A program made the translations under genes and the position numbers. A stretch of 64,000 nucleotides of DNA from positions 248,001 to 312,000 of the forward strand of contig JACPVJ010000184.1 of assembly GCA_016191785.1 (NCBI GenBank). Direction: 5' to 3'. Source of the DNA: Myxococcales bacterium. Lineage in GTDB: Bacteria > Myxococcota_A > Polyangia > Polyangiales > Polyangiaceae. The notes below the pieces were generated by a model, which saw only the letters and a program-made list of their open reading frames with translations, had not been told where the DNA came from and searched no databases. The stretch's first letter is position 1. Every line of letters begins with the position of its first letter. This document shows positions 52,581 to 61,813 of this stretch, in pieces.

Positions 52581-53693
52581 ATGAACCTCGCCGTTACCCG
52601 CGCGCACACCTCGGACCCGGACGCCGCCCGAGCCGTCGCCGAGCTCGCGCGCGTGCTGGGAGCGCCCAGCTCCGGCGTGCTCTTCTTCGCCTCCCCCAGC
52701 TACGACTCTGCCGCCCTGGCCGCCGGCCTCGAGGGTGTGTTCGCGTGCCCGGTGGTCGGCTGCACCTCGTCGGGCCAGCTCGGGCCGACCGGGTTTCAGC
52801 GCGGCGGGATCACCGCCGTCGGGCTCTCGCACCCCGAGCTGACCCTCACGCCGCACCTGGTGAGCCCGCTCTCGGCATCGAGCGAGCAAGCCTCCGAGAT
52901 CGCTCGGGCGGTCCAGCTGCGCCGTGCCGGGTCGGTGCGACGACCGTTCGGGCTGCTCCTGGTCGATGGGCTCTCGCTGATGGAAGAGCGACTGGTGGCG
53001 TCCCTCTACCAGGCGCTGGGCGACATGCCCATCATCGGCGGCTCGGCCGGAGACGACCTCGCGTTCGAGCGCACCGCTGTGTACCACGACGGGAAGTTCC
53101 TCTCGGACGCGGCGGTCTTCACCGTGTTCGAGACCTCGCTGCCGTTCGCGACCTTCAAGTTGCAGCACTTCGCGACCAGCGAGCGCAAGGTGGTGGTCAC
53201 CGCGGCCAATGCCCACGAGCGACGCGTGCTCGAGCTCAACGGTGAGCCCGCCGCCGACGTGTACGCCGAGGTGTTGGGTCTGCGGCGCGAGGAGCTCGGC
53301 GCTGGCGTGTTCTCCCGCCATCCGCTGGTCCTCCAGGTGGCGGGGGACGACTACGTGCGCTCGATCCAGAAGATGCACCCGGACGGCTCGTTCAGCCTGT
53401 TCTGCGCCATCGACGAGGGCGTGGTGCTCTCGGTGGGTGACAGCCTGGACGCGCTCGACGTCCTGCGCGGGGCATTCGACCGCGTGTCGAACGCGGTCCC
53501 CGAGCCCGCGCTGGTGCTGGGGTGCGACTGCATCTTGAGGCGCCTCGAGTTCGAGGAGAAGGGCATGGATCAACGGATCGGAGAGTTCCTGGCCGAGCGC
53601 TCGGTGCTCGGGTTCTCGACCTATGGCGAGCAGTACAACGGGCTGCACGTGAACCAGACCTTCACCGGCGTGGCGATCGGAGGCGGGGGCTGA
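52581..53693 (+). CDS. FIST-domain sensor protein (NosP-like)
   Basis: A 370-residue soluble protein with FIST N (FACPVVGCTSSGQLGPTGFQ, then GITAVGL) and FIST C (DYVRSIQKMHPDGSFSLFCA, then SVLGFSTYGEQYNGLHVNQT) domains. Some FIST proteins (NosP) bind haem and nitric oxide and control a neighbouring histidine kinase. Here the kinase gene overlaps directly (TGATG), which fits that arrangement. Haem binding cannot be judged from the sequence alone. Confidence 0.88.
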   Translation: MNLAVTRAHTSDPDAARAVAELARVLGAPSSGVLFFASPSYDSAALAAGLEGVFACPVVGCTSSGQLGPTGFQRGGITAVGLSHPELTLTPHLVSPLSASSEQASEIARAVQLRRAGSVRRPFGLLLVDGLSLMEERLVASLYQALGDMPIIGGSAGDDLAFERTAVYHDGKFLSDAAVFTVFETSLPFATFKLQHFATSERKVVVTAANAHERRVLELNGEPAADVYAEVLGLRREELGAGVFSRHPLVLQVAGDDYVRSIQKMHPDGSFSLFCAIDEGVVLSVGDSLDALDVLRGAFDRVSNAVPEPALVLGCDCILRRLEFEEKGMDQRIGEFLAERSVLGFSTYGEQYNGLHVNQTFTGVAIGGGG

Positions 53694-54751
53694 TGGCAGA
53701 CGCTGCCGACGTGCTCGAGCGAAAGCTGGCGGCGCGCGACAAGACCATCGCCGCGCTGATGCGGCGGGTGGAAGGCGCCACGGTCAGCAACAACAGCGCC
53801 TTTTCGACCTTCGAAGAGAACATCCGCCTCGAGCAGGTCGTCGCGCGCAAGACCGAAGAGCTGAAGGCGGCTCAGGAGCGCCTGCTCCGCGAGATGGAAG
53901 TGCAGCGAGCGCTGGAGGTAGAGCTGCGCCAGGCGCAGAAGCTCGAGGCCGTCGGTCGCCTGGCTGCGGGCGTGGCCCACGAGATCAACACTCCGGTTCA
54001 GTACGTCAGCGACAGCCTCAGCTTCGTGCGCGAAGCACTCGCCGACCTCTCGGGATACATCGCGAAGGCCCGGGAGCTCAGCGCTGCGGTCGTCGCCGAC
54101 GACCCCGCGAACGCCGCGGCGCAGAGCTGCGAGGCGCTCGCGGAGGAGAGCGATCTGGACTACCTGCTCGAGAACCTGGGCCCTGCCGTGGATCGCGCGC
54201 TTGGGGGACTCGAACGCGTCGCCAACATCGTCCGCGCGCTCAAGCGCTTCGCCCACCCCGGCTCGGCCCAGATGGCCCCGGCCGACCTCAACGAGGCGAT
54301 CGCCAGCACCTTGACCATCGCGGCGAACGAGTACAAGTACGTCGCCGAGCTGGTGACCGACTATGCGGAATTGCCCCTCGTGACCTGCCACCTGGGGGAC
54401 CTCAACCAGGCGGTGCTCAACCTGGTGGTCAACGCGGCGCACGCCATCGCCGACGTGGTGGCCGGCAGCGGCGCCCGTGGCACCATCTCGGTTCGCACGC
54501 GCCACGACGGCGACCACGTTCAAGTGGAGATCGCGGACACCGGAGGCGGGATCCCGGACGAGATCCGAGAGCGGATCTTCGAGCCGTTCTTCACCACCAA
54601 AGAGGTCGGCCGCGGCACGGGTCAGGGGCTCGCGATCGCGCGCAACGTGATCCACGACGACCACGGCGGCGAGCTCTCGTTCGTGAGCGAGCGGGGCGTG
54701 GGCACGACCTTCCGAATTCGCCTGCCCGTCACGCCGCTGCGGCCCCGCTGA
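53693..54751 (+). CDS. Soluble histidine kinase partnered with the FIST protein
   Basis: A 352-residue kinase: N-terminal coiled coil (~1-80), H-box His96 in [20 protein letters not shown], a ~110-residue helical insert, and an ATPase domain ([53 protein letters not shown]). No membrane segment, PAS or receiver, so input is probably the FIST protein. Its last 23 bases overlap the convergent receiver-HDOD gene. Close paralogue of the kinase at 61814-63253. Confidence 0.92.
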   Translation: MADAADVLERKLAARDKTIAALMRRVEGATVSNNSAFSTFEENIRLEQVVARKTEELKAAQERLLREMEVQRALEVELRQAQKLEAVGRLAAGVAHEINTPVQYVSDSLSFVREALADLSGYIAKARELSAAVVADDPANAAAQSCEALAEESDLDYLLENLGPAVDRALGGLERVANIVRALKRFAHPGSAQMAPADLNEAIASTLTIAANEYKYVAELVTDYAELPLVTCHLGDLNQAVLNLVVNAAHAIADVVAGSGARGTISVRTRHDGDHVQVEIADTGGGIPDEIRERIFEPFFTTKEVGRGTGQGLAIARNVIHDDHGGELSFVSERGVGTTFRIRLPVTPLRPR

Positions 54752-55931
54752 CGACCGCTCGGGCTGCTTGCCGCCAGTGCGACAGGCGTGGCGCAAGGCC
54801 GGTTCGCTCCAAGAGCTCGGCGTCGGGGCTCGCGGTCTCGAGGGCGTCGTCGAGCGACGGGGCATCCTCGATGGCCCGGGCGAAGACCGCCGCGGCGTGG
54901 ACCACGGCCAGGAGCGGGCTCGGGTGCTCGGCGCGGTGGGGCGTGTGGTGATACGCCGCGGCCTCGAGCACCGCGAAGGGCAGGCCCCAGGTGCCCAAGA
55001 GGTAGGCGCCGACCTCTGCGTGCGAGGCGCCCACCAGCTCGAGCTCGAGCTCGTACGTCGGCCGCGAATCGACCGCGTGCCGCCGCGCGACCTCGTGGGA
55101 GACCGCCGGCAGCGCGAGAGCGAGGACCAGCTCGCCGATGTCGTGCACGACCCCGGCGGTGAAGGCCGTCGCCTGGTCGGGGCCGGGCGCGAAGGCCCGG
55201 GCGAGGCGTGCCGTCAGCATCGAGTGCCGCTGCAGCTCCGAGAGCGAGCACGCGGCAACCTGGTCCCCATCGACCGTGGAGAAGATGTGGGCCGAGATCA
55301 CCAGCGTGCGGACGGTCTCGAAACCCAGGTACGCGACCGCGTCCCGAACGCTGCTGGTGGCGACCGGCAGGCCGAAGTAGCCCGAGTTGACCAGCTTCAA
55401 GAGCTGCGCGCACATCGCCGGGTCGGTCTCGACGACGGTCGCGACGTCGGCCACGTCCGCGTCATTGCTGCCGACCAGGCGCGCCAGCTCCCAGTACACG
55501 GCCGGCGCCGACGGGAGGCACTCGATCGCTCCGATCACGCCGCGGACCGACTCGGCGTGAAGGTAGCGGTTCAGCTCACAGGTCCGGTCGATCACCGTAC
55601 GCAGCTGCTCGGGCTCGCAGGGTTTGCTCAGGAACTGCTGGGCCACGGGCAGCGCCCGCAGCATGGCGCTCTGCTCGGCGTAGCCCGAGAGCACGATCCG
55701 AGCGGTGGAAGGGAAGGCCTCGCGGACCCGGCCGAGCAGGGCCGCGCCGTCCATGCCGGGCATGCGCATGTCCGACACGACCACGTCGAACGGCCCCCGC
55801 TCGAGCTCGGACAGCGCGGCCTTACCCCCCAGGGCGAAGACCATGTCCCACTTCTTGCGCTCGCGCCGCAAGATGTTCTTCAGTCCGTCGAGCACGTGCT
55901 GCTCGTCGTCGACAAAGAGGATGCGTTTCAT
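54729..55931 (-). CDS. Receiver-HDOD response regulator
   Basis: A 400-residue protein. Receiver ~1-118: MKRILFVDDEQHVLDGLKNI, phospho-Asp in [20 protein letters not shown], and FLSKPCEPEQL. HDOD ~130-350: CLPSAPAVYWELARLVGSND, TDPAMCAQLLKLVNSGYFGL, GVVHDIGELVLALALPAVSH. It is the probable target of the adjacent kinase, to which it is tail-to-tail and overlapping. Paralogue of the partial gene at 63250. Confidence 0.92.
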   Translation of the reverse strand: MKRILFVDDEQHVLDGLKNILRRERKKWDMVFALGGKAALSELERGPFDVVVSDMRMPGMDGAALLGRVREAFPSTARIVLSGYAEQSAMLRALPVAQQFLSKPCEPEQLRTVIDRTCELNRYLHAESVRGVIGAIECLPSAPAVYWELARLVGSNDADVADVATVVETDPAMCAQLLKLVNSGYFGLPVATSSVRDAVAYLGFETVRTLVISAHIFSTVDGDQVAACSLSELQRHSMLTARLARAFAPGPDQATAFTAGVVHDIGELVLALALPAVSHEVARRHAVDSRPTYELELELVGASHAEVGAYLLGTWGLPFAVLEAAAYHHTPHRAEHPSPLLAVVHAAAVFARAIEDAPSLDDALETASPDAELLERTGLAPRLSHWRQAARAVVSGAAAA

Positions 55932-56006
55932 GCTGGGACCCCTCTGGGGTGCTGAGCGGCACGCGGGCGACGAACTTGAGCCCGGGTTGTCGACGACACG
56001 GGCCGG

Positions 56007-56957
56007 TCAGGCCGCTCGCGCCACCGAAGCGGCATGTCGCAGCGTGTAGGCAACGCCCTCGTCGAACGAGAACCGGGGGCGCCACCCCAGCGCCGACAGG
56101 GCGCGCGGATCGAGCACGCTGCGCTCGAGGTCACCGGGCCGCGGCGGCGCGGGGTGGAGCTCGGGCTCGACCCCCAGCGCGCGGCCGAGCGCGACGGCCA
56201 CCGCCCGTGTGCTGAGACCGCGCCCGCTGCCCACGTTGAAGGTGCCCTCGGCGTGACCGTCGACGGCCAAGAGCGCGGCGCTCACGACGTCGGCTACGAA
56301 CACGTAGTCGCGAATGCAGCCGGCATCGCCCGCGCGGCGGCGGCCGAAGATCTGGAGCGGTAGCCCTGAGGCCAGGCGCGAGAGGAAGATCGCCACCACC
56401 CCCGCCTCGCCCGCCGGATCTTGCCGCGGGCCGTACACGTTGCCGAAGCGCAGCACCGTGGCGGGCAGGCCGAAGCACTGCCGGTAGACCCCGAGGTAGT
56501 GCTCGAACGCCGCCTTGGCCGCGGCGTACGGGCTCTTCGGCCCGAGGGGCCAGCCCTCGCGGGCGCGGGCGCCGCGCGGCACCTCGCCGTAGATCGCGCC
56601 GCCGGTGGACGCGAACACCACGCGGCGGACGCCGGACCGACGCGCCGCATCGAGGACGTTCAGGCCGCCCAGCACGTTCACGCCGGCGTCCTCGTCGGGC
56701 GCGTCCACCGAGCGCTTGACGCTGGCCTGGGCCGCCAGGTGGCACACGTGGGTCGGCGCGAAGCGCTGGAAGGTCGAGGCCACGTCGCCTCGCTGACGAA
56801 CGTCCACGTGATACAGCGGCACCTCGGGCGCGACGTTTTCTTGGGAGCCGCTCGACAGGTCGTCGAGCACGGCCACCGCGTCGCCGCGCGCGCGCAGCGC
56901 GTCGACCAGGTGGCTCCCGATGAAGCCCGCGCCCCCGGTGACCAGCACGCGCTTCAC
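56007..56957 (-). CDS. NAD-dependent sugar-nucleotide epimerase/dehydratase
   Basis: A 316-residue extended SDR: KRVLVTGGAGFIGSHLVDAL gives the Rossmann motif, VVFASTGGAIYG the Ser/Thr residue, and the YAAAK segment the catalytic Tyr and Lys. RFGNVYGPRQDP and the RDYVFVADVVSAAL segment match UDP-glucose 4-epimerase (GalE-like) proteins. Together with the UGM-like enzyme encoded next, conversion of UDP-glucose to UDP-galactose and then UDP-galactofuranose is plausible, but the substrate is not proven. ATGA overlap with the mutase gene. Confidence 0.88.
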   Translation of the reverse strand: MKRVLVTGGAGFIGSHLVDALRARGDAVAVLDDLSSGSQENVAPEVPLYHVDVRQRGDVASTFQRFAPTHVCHLAAQASVKRSVDAPDEDAGVNVLGGLNVLDAARRSGVRRVVFASTGGAIYGEVPRGARAREGWPLGPKSPYAAAKAAFEHYLGVYRQCFGLPATVLRFGNVYGPRQDPAGEAGVVAIFLSRLASGLPLQIFGRRRAGDAGCIRDYVFVADVVSAALLAVDGHAEGTFNVGSGRGLSTRAVAVALGRALGVEPELHPAPPRPGDLERSVLDPRALSALGWRPRFSFDEGVAYTLRHAASVARAA

Positions 56958-58189
56958 GACAGCTTCTCGCGCATCTTGTCGAGCACGCCTCGCTTGCGCC
57001 CGGGGTCACCCGACGTGAGGTCCGGAAGGCCGTCGGCCAGGGTGAGCGCCATGCGGATGCAGGTGTCCTTGGAGCAATAGGCGTGCACGCCGGAGCGCCC
57101 GATGGGGACCACCTTCGAGCGCGCGGCCAGAGCCAGCTGGTGCTCTACGCGGCTCAGGGTCTCGCGAGTGCTGACCGGGTAGATGCGCTCTTTGTTCCAT
57201 ACCCACTTCTCGACGATCTCTTTCTTCAGCACGTTGCGGCAGAACCAGCCGACCTCTTCGTGGAACTTCGCCTCGTCGCACTCGCCCACCCAGGGGAACT
57301 CGAAGTCGAGCAAGGCGTAGCGAGACTCGACCGCGTACTGCTGCTTGAAGTCCATCACTCGAACGAAGCTGTAGTGGTTCGGGAAGCTGGTGGCGTACGA
57401 GGGCATCACCTTCCCCTCGGCCTCGACCACGACGTAGACGATGTACGTGTTGATGAAGCCGAGCTGCTTCGACAGGGGCAGCGTGCTGACGATCAAGTCG
57501 GCCTCGAGCGGGTCGCCGTCCACGGTCACGCGTTGAAAGTCGTCGCTCACGTCGCACAGGCCGCTCGTGACCTGCACGCCCTCGGTCATGCCCGACCACA
57601 TCGGGTTGTAGTCGCCGGGGTGCCCCTGCCAGCGTCCGCGAAACATGTCGGGCTTTTCGCGCAGGGTCAGGGTGCGAAAGCGCGCCCACTCGGCGTCCAT
57701 GTCCCGCGGGTGGATCTTCCACTGCTTCAGGTTGTACTTCTCGACGTACGTCTCGTAGAGCGTGCGGCCCATGCGGCTGACGATGTACGCCTCGAAGTTC
57801 GAGAAGTCGGGCTCGCTCAGGTTCAACTGGTAGAGCTCGTAGATGACCTTCTCGGGGTTCGGCAGCTTCATCACGTTCTTGATCGTGATCGGGAAGTCGT
57901 GCGGGTCGTCGAGCGTGCCGTCGATGGACACCGCCGGGTGGTACTCGTGATCGTCGGTCGGAGGCGGCGTCTGCGTCAGCCACCTCTCGAAGACCGCGCG
58001 GAGCCGGTCTTCGTCGGTGTACATGATTTGCGGCCCGAACTCGTAGGGGATGCCCTCGTACTTCTGGGTTCGCGAGCAGCCGCCGAGGGCCTCTTTCTCG
58101 ATCACCGTGATGTCGTCGAGGCCTCGCGCGCGGAGCGCGTGGGCCGTGGCGCAACCCGCAGGGCCGCCGCCCAAGATCGCGACCTTCAT
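56954..58189 (-). CDS. UDP-galactopyranose mutase-like flavoprotein
   Basis: A 411-residue protein with an FAD Rossmann motif (VAILGGGPAGCATAHALRAR) and the mutase signature region EFGPQIMYTDEDRLRAVFE, then SRMGRTLYETYVEKYNLKQW, then GRWQGHPGDYNPMWSGMTEG, and the late VPIGRSGVHAYCSKDTCIRM. Order and spacing match Glf, with substitutions (FGPH to FGPQ). It would make UDP-galactofuranose for surface glycans; a related amine-oxidase-fold dehydrogenase is the alternative. Middle gene of a three-gene overlapping operon. Confidence 0.78.
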   Translation of the reverse strand: MKVAILGGGPAGCATAHALRARGLDDITVIEKEALGGCSRTQKYEGIPYEFGPQIMYTDEDRLRAVFERWLTQTPPPTDDHEYHPAVSIDGTLDDPHDFPITIKNVMKLPNPEKVIYELYQLNLSEPDFSNFEAYIVSRMGRTLYETYVEKYNLKQWKIHPRDMDAEWARFRTLTLREKPDMFRGRWQGHPGDYNPMWSGMTEGVQVTSGLCDVSDDFQRVTVDGDPLEADLIVSTLPLSKQLGFINTYIVYVVVEAEGKVMPSYATSFPNHYSFVRVMDFKQQYAVESRYALLDFEFPWVGECDEAKFHEEVGWFCRNVLKKEIVEKWVWNKERIYPVSTRETLSRVEHQLALAARSKVVPIGRSGVHAYCSKDTCIRMALTLADGLPDLTSGDPGRKRGVLDKMREKLS

Positions 58190-59157
58190 GCCCGCGTCTC
58201 CTTGCCGTGGCGGACCAAGAGCTGTGTAGTGACCTCGACCAGCTCGTCGAGCGAGTTGTCCTCGAGCCGCGTCAGGCCCGGGATCTCTCGCCAGCGGCGG
58301 CCTTCGAACAACTTCACCCCGACCTCGGCGGGCACCGCCTCACCGTGGACGAACAGACGCTTGTTGAGCACCGCGTGGCCGGGCTCCCACGGGAACCAGT
58401 GGCTCAGGGTGCCGAGCGCGGGCTGGCCATGGCACGAGTTGGAGAGCAGCGTGGGTGTGCCCAGGGCGACGCCGATCGGCCACACGCCCGAGTCGGTCGC
58501 GATCAACGCGTCCGAGAGGCCGATCAACACCAGGTCGTGGATCAGGCGCTTGCCCTGCCAATGGGCGGCATCGACGATCCTCGGGTGGCTGGGGAAGGGG
58601 GTGCACGACGGATCTCCGATGCGCACCACCTTGAAGCCGCGCTCGGCCCAGTACTCGGCGAGCCGCATGAACGGTTCGGGGCTGACGAAGCGCTCGGGCT
58701 CGTGTGCCGGCGTGTAGTACTTGTAGCCGGGCTCCCGCGCGTGAATGGTGATGATGCGGTCGCCCGGCGAGAGCCCTCGGGCTCCGAGTTGGACCAGCAC
58801 CTTCTCGGCGATGTGCTCGGGGATCTCGAGGCCCGCCGGCTCGGTGTTCTCGATCAAGTAGTTCCAGATCCGACCGAAGCTGGGCTCGGGTAGGGCGTTC
58901 GGATCTCCGCGGAAGTCGCCGACGGCGCAGGCCGCGTCCAAGTGCGGGTTGCACACCGCCAGGTCGGCATGAAAATCGATGGCCGGGTCGAACACCCACC
59001 CGATCTTCTGGCCAGTGCGCTGCTTGTACTTCGCCATGCAGACGTGGTCGGCGACGCAGTTTCCCAGGGCCTTGGGGACCAGCGGGCGAAACCAGCGGAT
59101 GGGCTCGACGGTCGGCGTCGTCTTGGTGGCGGGCGTGGGGGAATGATGCGCGAGCAC
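58186..59157 (-). CDS. Glycosyltransferase-like protein (GT9 or TIGR04372 type)
   Basis: About 323 residues from a GTG at 59157; the start is uncertain (in-frame TTG at 59253 possible). DRIITIHAREPGYKYYTPAH, FMRLAEYWAERGFKVVRIGD and LIGLSDALIATDSGVWPIGV, then LGTPTLLSNS, give the GT-B pattern with the D-S-G nucleotide-site motif used by heptosyltransferase-like and TIGR04372 proteins. It probably transfers a sugar made by the two enzymes downstream into a surface polysaccharide. ATGA overlap with the mutase. Confidence 0.7.
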   Translation of the reverse strand: MLAHHSPTPATKTTPTVEPIRWFRPLVPKALGNCVADHVCMAKYKQRTGQKIGWVFDPAIDFHADLAVCNPHLDAACAVGDFRGDPNALPEPSFGRIWNYLIENTEPAGLEIPEHIAEKVLVQLGARGLSPGDRIITIHAREPGYKYYTPAHEPERFVSPEPFMRLAEYWAERGFKVVRIGDPSCTPFPSHPRIVDAAHWQGKRLIHDLVLIGLSDALIATDSGVWPIGVALGTPTLLSNSCHGQPALGTLSHWFPWEPGHAVLNKRLFVHGEAVPAEVGVKLFEGRRWREIPGLTRLEDNSLDELVEVTTQLLVRHGKETRA

Positions 59158-59285
59158 GTCGCGGTCATTTGCAAGGGCAGTACCAGCCCGCGATGCCGCC
59201 TGCACGCGCCCGTCTGGGCGGCGCTGCTCGACCGCTGGCGCTCTGCGCGTCAAGCGCGTGACACCGGCCTGCGCAGAGTAACCAC

Positions 59286-59630
59286 ATGGTCAGCGGATCG
59301 GGTGGAACGGAACTCGCATCCCGAAGTCGCGCGATGGCAGGCTCCGATCCGACTCGCGTGGGGCCGGAGCACCTGGCGCTCACCGGACGCATCTTCGCGC
59401 TCTTGCGCGCCCTCGACGACCCGCTGGTGGGAACCACCCAGCTCGAACAGTTGGTCGCCGCCATCCCCGTGCTCGAGGCGCGCTGCATCCGGAAGGCCAG
59501 CCGCGCCCGGATGCCCCTGGGATCGGCACTCGCTCGGATCGGAAACCGCGGTCTCGAGGCAGTGCTCTTGCAGCTCCTCGAAGACCTGACGATCTGCAAG
59601 GCGGATGCGGAAGAAAGCGAGAAGGCCTGA
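59286..59630 (+). CDS. Truncated HDOD-like protein
   Basis: A 114-residue frame (98 from the alternative ATG at 59334). Residues ~40-105 align in pattern with the N-terminal part of HDOD domains: DPLVGTTQLEQLVAAIPVLE, then ARCIRKASRARMPLGSALAR, then IGNRGLEAVLLQLLEDL. Everything after this, including the HD segment, is missing. It may be a remnant or a small regulator. It converges with the broken PilZ gene. Confidence 0.5.
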   Translation: MVSGSGGTELASRSRAMAGSDPTRVGPEHLALTGRIFALLRALDDPLVGTTQLEQLVAAIPVLEARCIRKASRARMPLGSALARIGNRGLEAVLLQLLEDLTICKADAEESEKA

Positions 59631-59638
59631 CCGCTTGC

Positions 59639-59946
59639 TCAGGCCGCGATCACCCTCAGCTTGCGGAGCTCGGTGATCACGGCGTCGACGATCAGATCCT
59701 CGATGTGAGATGCAGACCGGCAGAACTCGAGCCCGAGGCCCAGCCCCCGACTCGACGTCGCACATCGACGGGCTCGCCGATCGGCGGCGGCAGCGACTGG
59801 CCCGTGACGTAGGCGCCGCCCGCGGACAGGTTTTCCACCCGGAAGTCGCCGATCCGCGCGCCGTCCCGGGAGAGCACCGCCAGCGCGTCGAAGGCCACCC
59901 GTGGGTCGGTGCGTTGCTCGGAGGTCAAGAGCGTCGTGTCTGACAT
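59639..59946 (-). pseudogene. PilZ-domain gene disrupted by deletion and frameshift
   Basis: From ATG 59946 the frame reads RTDPRVAFDALAVLSRDGAR, then FRVENLSAGGAYVTGQSLPP, then IGEPVDV, a normal PilZ start with both c-di-GMP motifs, but it stops at 59692. A second frame, open until 59639, reads RGLGLGLEFCRSASHIEDLI, then VDAVITELRKLRVIAA, the expected PilZ C-terminus. Joining them leaves about six residues where the family usually has about 30, so an internal deletion with frame shift is likely. Gene death or a sequencing/assembly error cannot be separated. Confidence 0.75.
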
Positions 59947-60016
59947 GCCCGGCGGGAACGGGTCTTGCTCAGTGGACTTGAGGGGAGGTCAAGCCCCCGC
60001 GCCTTCGACCGTTCAG

Positions 60017-61159
60017 ATGTCCGTGAAGCCGAAAGTGATGTGCGTCGACGACGAGCCCCAGGTCCTGGCGGGTCTCGAGCTCCACGTGCGCCGGCGGCAC
60101 CAGATGCTCGCGGCGGGCTCGGGGCCGGAAGCGCTCGAGCTCGCGGCGGCCCACCCGGACATCGCCGTGGTCGTCTCGGACATGCGCATGCCGAAGATGT
60201 CCGGCGCCGAGCTCCTCGCCAAGCTGCGGGTCGCCTTGCCCGACGCGACTCGCATCTTGCTCACCGGCCAAGCCGACATGGAGAGCGCCATTTCGGCTGT
60301 GAACGAGGGGCACATCTTCCGGTTTCTGACCAAACCTTGCCCGCCCGAAACGCTGGGCCAGGCCCTGGCCGCGGCGGTCGAGCAGAACCGCCTGGTCACC
60401 TCCGAGCGGGTGCTCCTCGAGCAGACCCTGCGGGGGGCGATCCGCGCCCTGGCCGACGTCTTGGCGCTCACCAATCCCGTCGCATTTGGAACGGCAAAAC
60501 GGCTCGAGAGCTTGGCTGCGTCGATCGCCCGCGAGGTCGCCTTCGAGCCGCTGTGGCAAGTCGAGGTGGCGGCGGTGTTGTCGCAGCTCGGCGTCGTGAC
60601 CTTGCCCCAAGACATACTGGAAAAGCTCCGGGTCGGCGCGGCCCTGGACGCCCACGAGCAAGAGATGGTGGCGCGCGCGCCGGCCGCGGCCGAGAAGCTC
60701 GTCTCGGGCATCCCCCGGCTCGAGCCCGTGCTCCAGATGATGGCGGCGGTGGGCAGCCCGGCCCGTCGTGTCGACTCCCCCGAGGTCGCCCGTGGCGCCG
60801 CCATCCTGCGGCTCGCCATCGCCTTCGACCGACTCGACACCCGCGGCGTCAGCGCGGCCGAGGTCATCGATCGCCTCCGGACCCAAGAGCCGAAGCACGA
60901 TCCCGGGCTGATGGACGCGCTGACCCGCCTGCGGTGCGGTGCCGACGAGATCCACCGCATGGCGTTGCGCTCGCTCGCGCCCGGGATGGTGCTGGCAGAA
61001 GACCTGCTCTTGGCCAGCGGTGCGCTGCTGGTCCCTCGTGGCTACGAAGTCACCGTCAGCTTCGTCGAGCGCATCAAGAACTTCGCACCCGGGGCCTTGC
61101 GCGAGCCCGCCCTAGTGTTGATCAAGGGGACCCCCGCCCACGCCACGAGGGTGGCATGA
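60017..61159 (+). CDS. Receiver fused to a degenerate HD-GYP domain
   Basis: A 380-residue protein. Receiver ~5-125: VMCVDDEPQVLAGLELHVRR, phospho-Asp in VVVSDMRMPKMSGAELLAKL, and FLTKPCPPETL. The C-terminal part aligns with HD-GYP domains but AAVLSQLGVVTLPQDILEKL stands where LxHDIGKIxIPDxIL is expected, so both metal-binding His and Asp are lost, and the GYP motif is absent. It should not hydrolyse c-di-GMP but may bind partners. No clear ribosome site before ATG 60017. First of four signalling genes. Confidence 0.85.
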   Translation: MSVKPKVMCVDDEPQVLAGLELHVRRRHQMLAAGSGPEALELAAAHPDIAVVVSDMRMPKMSGAELLAKLRVALPDATRILLTGQADMESAISAVNEGHIFRFLTKPCPPETLGQALAAAVEQNRLVTSERVLLEQTLRGAIRALADVLALTNPVAFGTAKRLESLAASIAREVAFEPLWQVEVAAVLSQLGVVTLPQDILEKLRVGAALDAHEQEMVARAPAAAEKLVSGIPRLEPVLQMMAAVGSPARRVDSPEVARGAAILRLAIAFDRLDTRGVSAAEVIDRLRTQEPKHDPGLMDALTRLRCGADEIHRMALRSLAPGMVLAEDLLLASGALLVPRGYEVTVSFVERIKNFAPGALREPALVLIKGTPAHATRVA

Positions 61160-61758
61160 TGACGGTCCCCGAGCCGCGTGGACGCCCGGAGATCGCGGGG
61201 GTGGAGGTGCAGGCGGCCAGCATCCGCAGCCGCGAGGCCTTCGTGCGCGAGCGCTTCGGAGCCGACGGCGTGCGGCGCCTCCGCGAGTGCGCCTCGCGCG
61301 AGCTGGTTCAGATCTTCGACGGCAAGAGCTCGGGCGGCGGTTGGGCGCCCTTTGCCAGGCAGGTCGAGGCCACCGAGCTGATCGATCGCCTGTTCGGCGC
61401 GGGGGATCTGGCGCTGGCGGCCGAGCTCGGCGCGTTCGTGGCCACCCACGACGCGGGCGTGTGGAAATCCCTGTTCATGCGGGCCGTGCCGCCCAGTCTG
61501 ATGGCCCGCGTCGTCCCGAGCCTGTGGTCGCACTACTATCGCAACGGCGGCGCGCTGCGCATGCAGATCACGGGGGCGACCGCCATGGCGATTCGCGTCG
61601 AGGGGTTCCCGTCGCCGCACCGCGCGCACTGCTTGGCGATGGCAGGTTGGGCCCGGGCCACGCTCGAGCAGGGGCCGCGAACCGGTGTGCAGGTGAGCGA
61701 GCAGTCGTGTCGAACCAGAGGGGAAGAGGCATGCGAATTCCACGTGACCTGGCGGTGA
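61156..61758 (+). CDS. Myxobacterial TIGR02265/DUF2378-type protein, V4R-like
   Basis: A 200-residue protein. [20 protein letters not shown] starts a helical region ([20 protein letters not shown], then [20 protein letters not shown]) and the C-terminus ends [19 protein letters not shown]. The pattern, including paired Cys before a terminal strand, matches TIGR02265 proteins and the V4R/haem-NO-binding superfamily, as far as can be recalled without a search. It overlaps the receiver-HD gene as ATGA and precedes the kinase by 55 bases, the place held by the FIST protein in the paralogous module, so it may be the sensor. Confidence 0.6.
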   Translation: MMTVPEPRGRPEIAGVEVQAASIRSREAFVRERFGADGVRRLRECASRELVQIFDGKSSGGGWAPFARQVEATELIDRLFGAGDLALAAELGAFVATHDAGVWKSLFMRAVPPSLMARVVPSLWSHYYRNGGALRMQITGATAMAIRVEGFPSPHRAHCLAMAGWARATLEQGPRTGVQVSEQSCRTRGEEACEFHVTWR

Positions 61759-61813
61759 GCTCACTCGAGGCTGGCCTCGTGCGGTCGTTTCTCCGGAGCA
61801 GGGAGCCGGTCCG

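Noticed and set aside
59250-59765. Minus-strand frame of 171 codons joining PilZ C-terminus to further sequence
   Set aside because: It reads the third, non-conserved frame across the PilZ tail and then runs antisense to the truncated HDOD gene.
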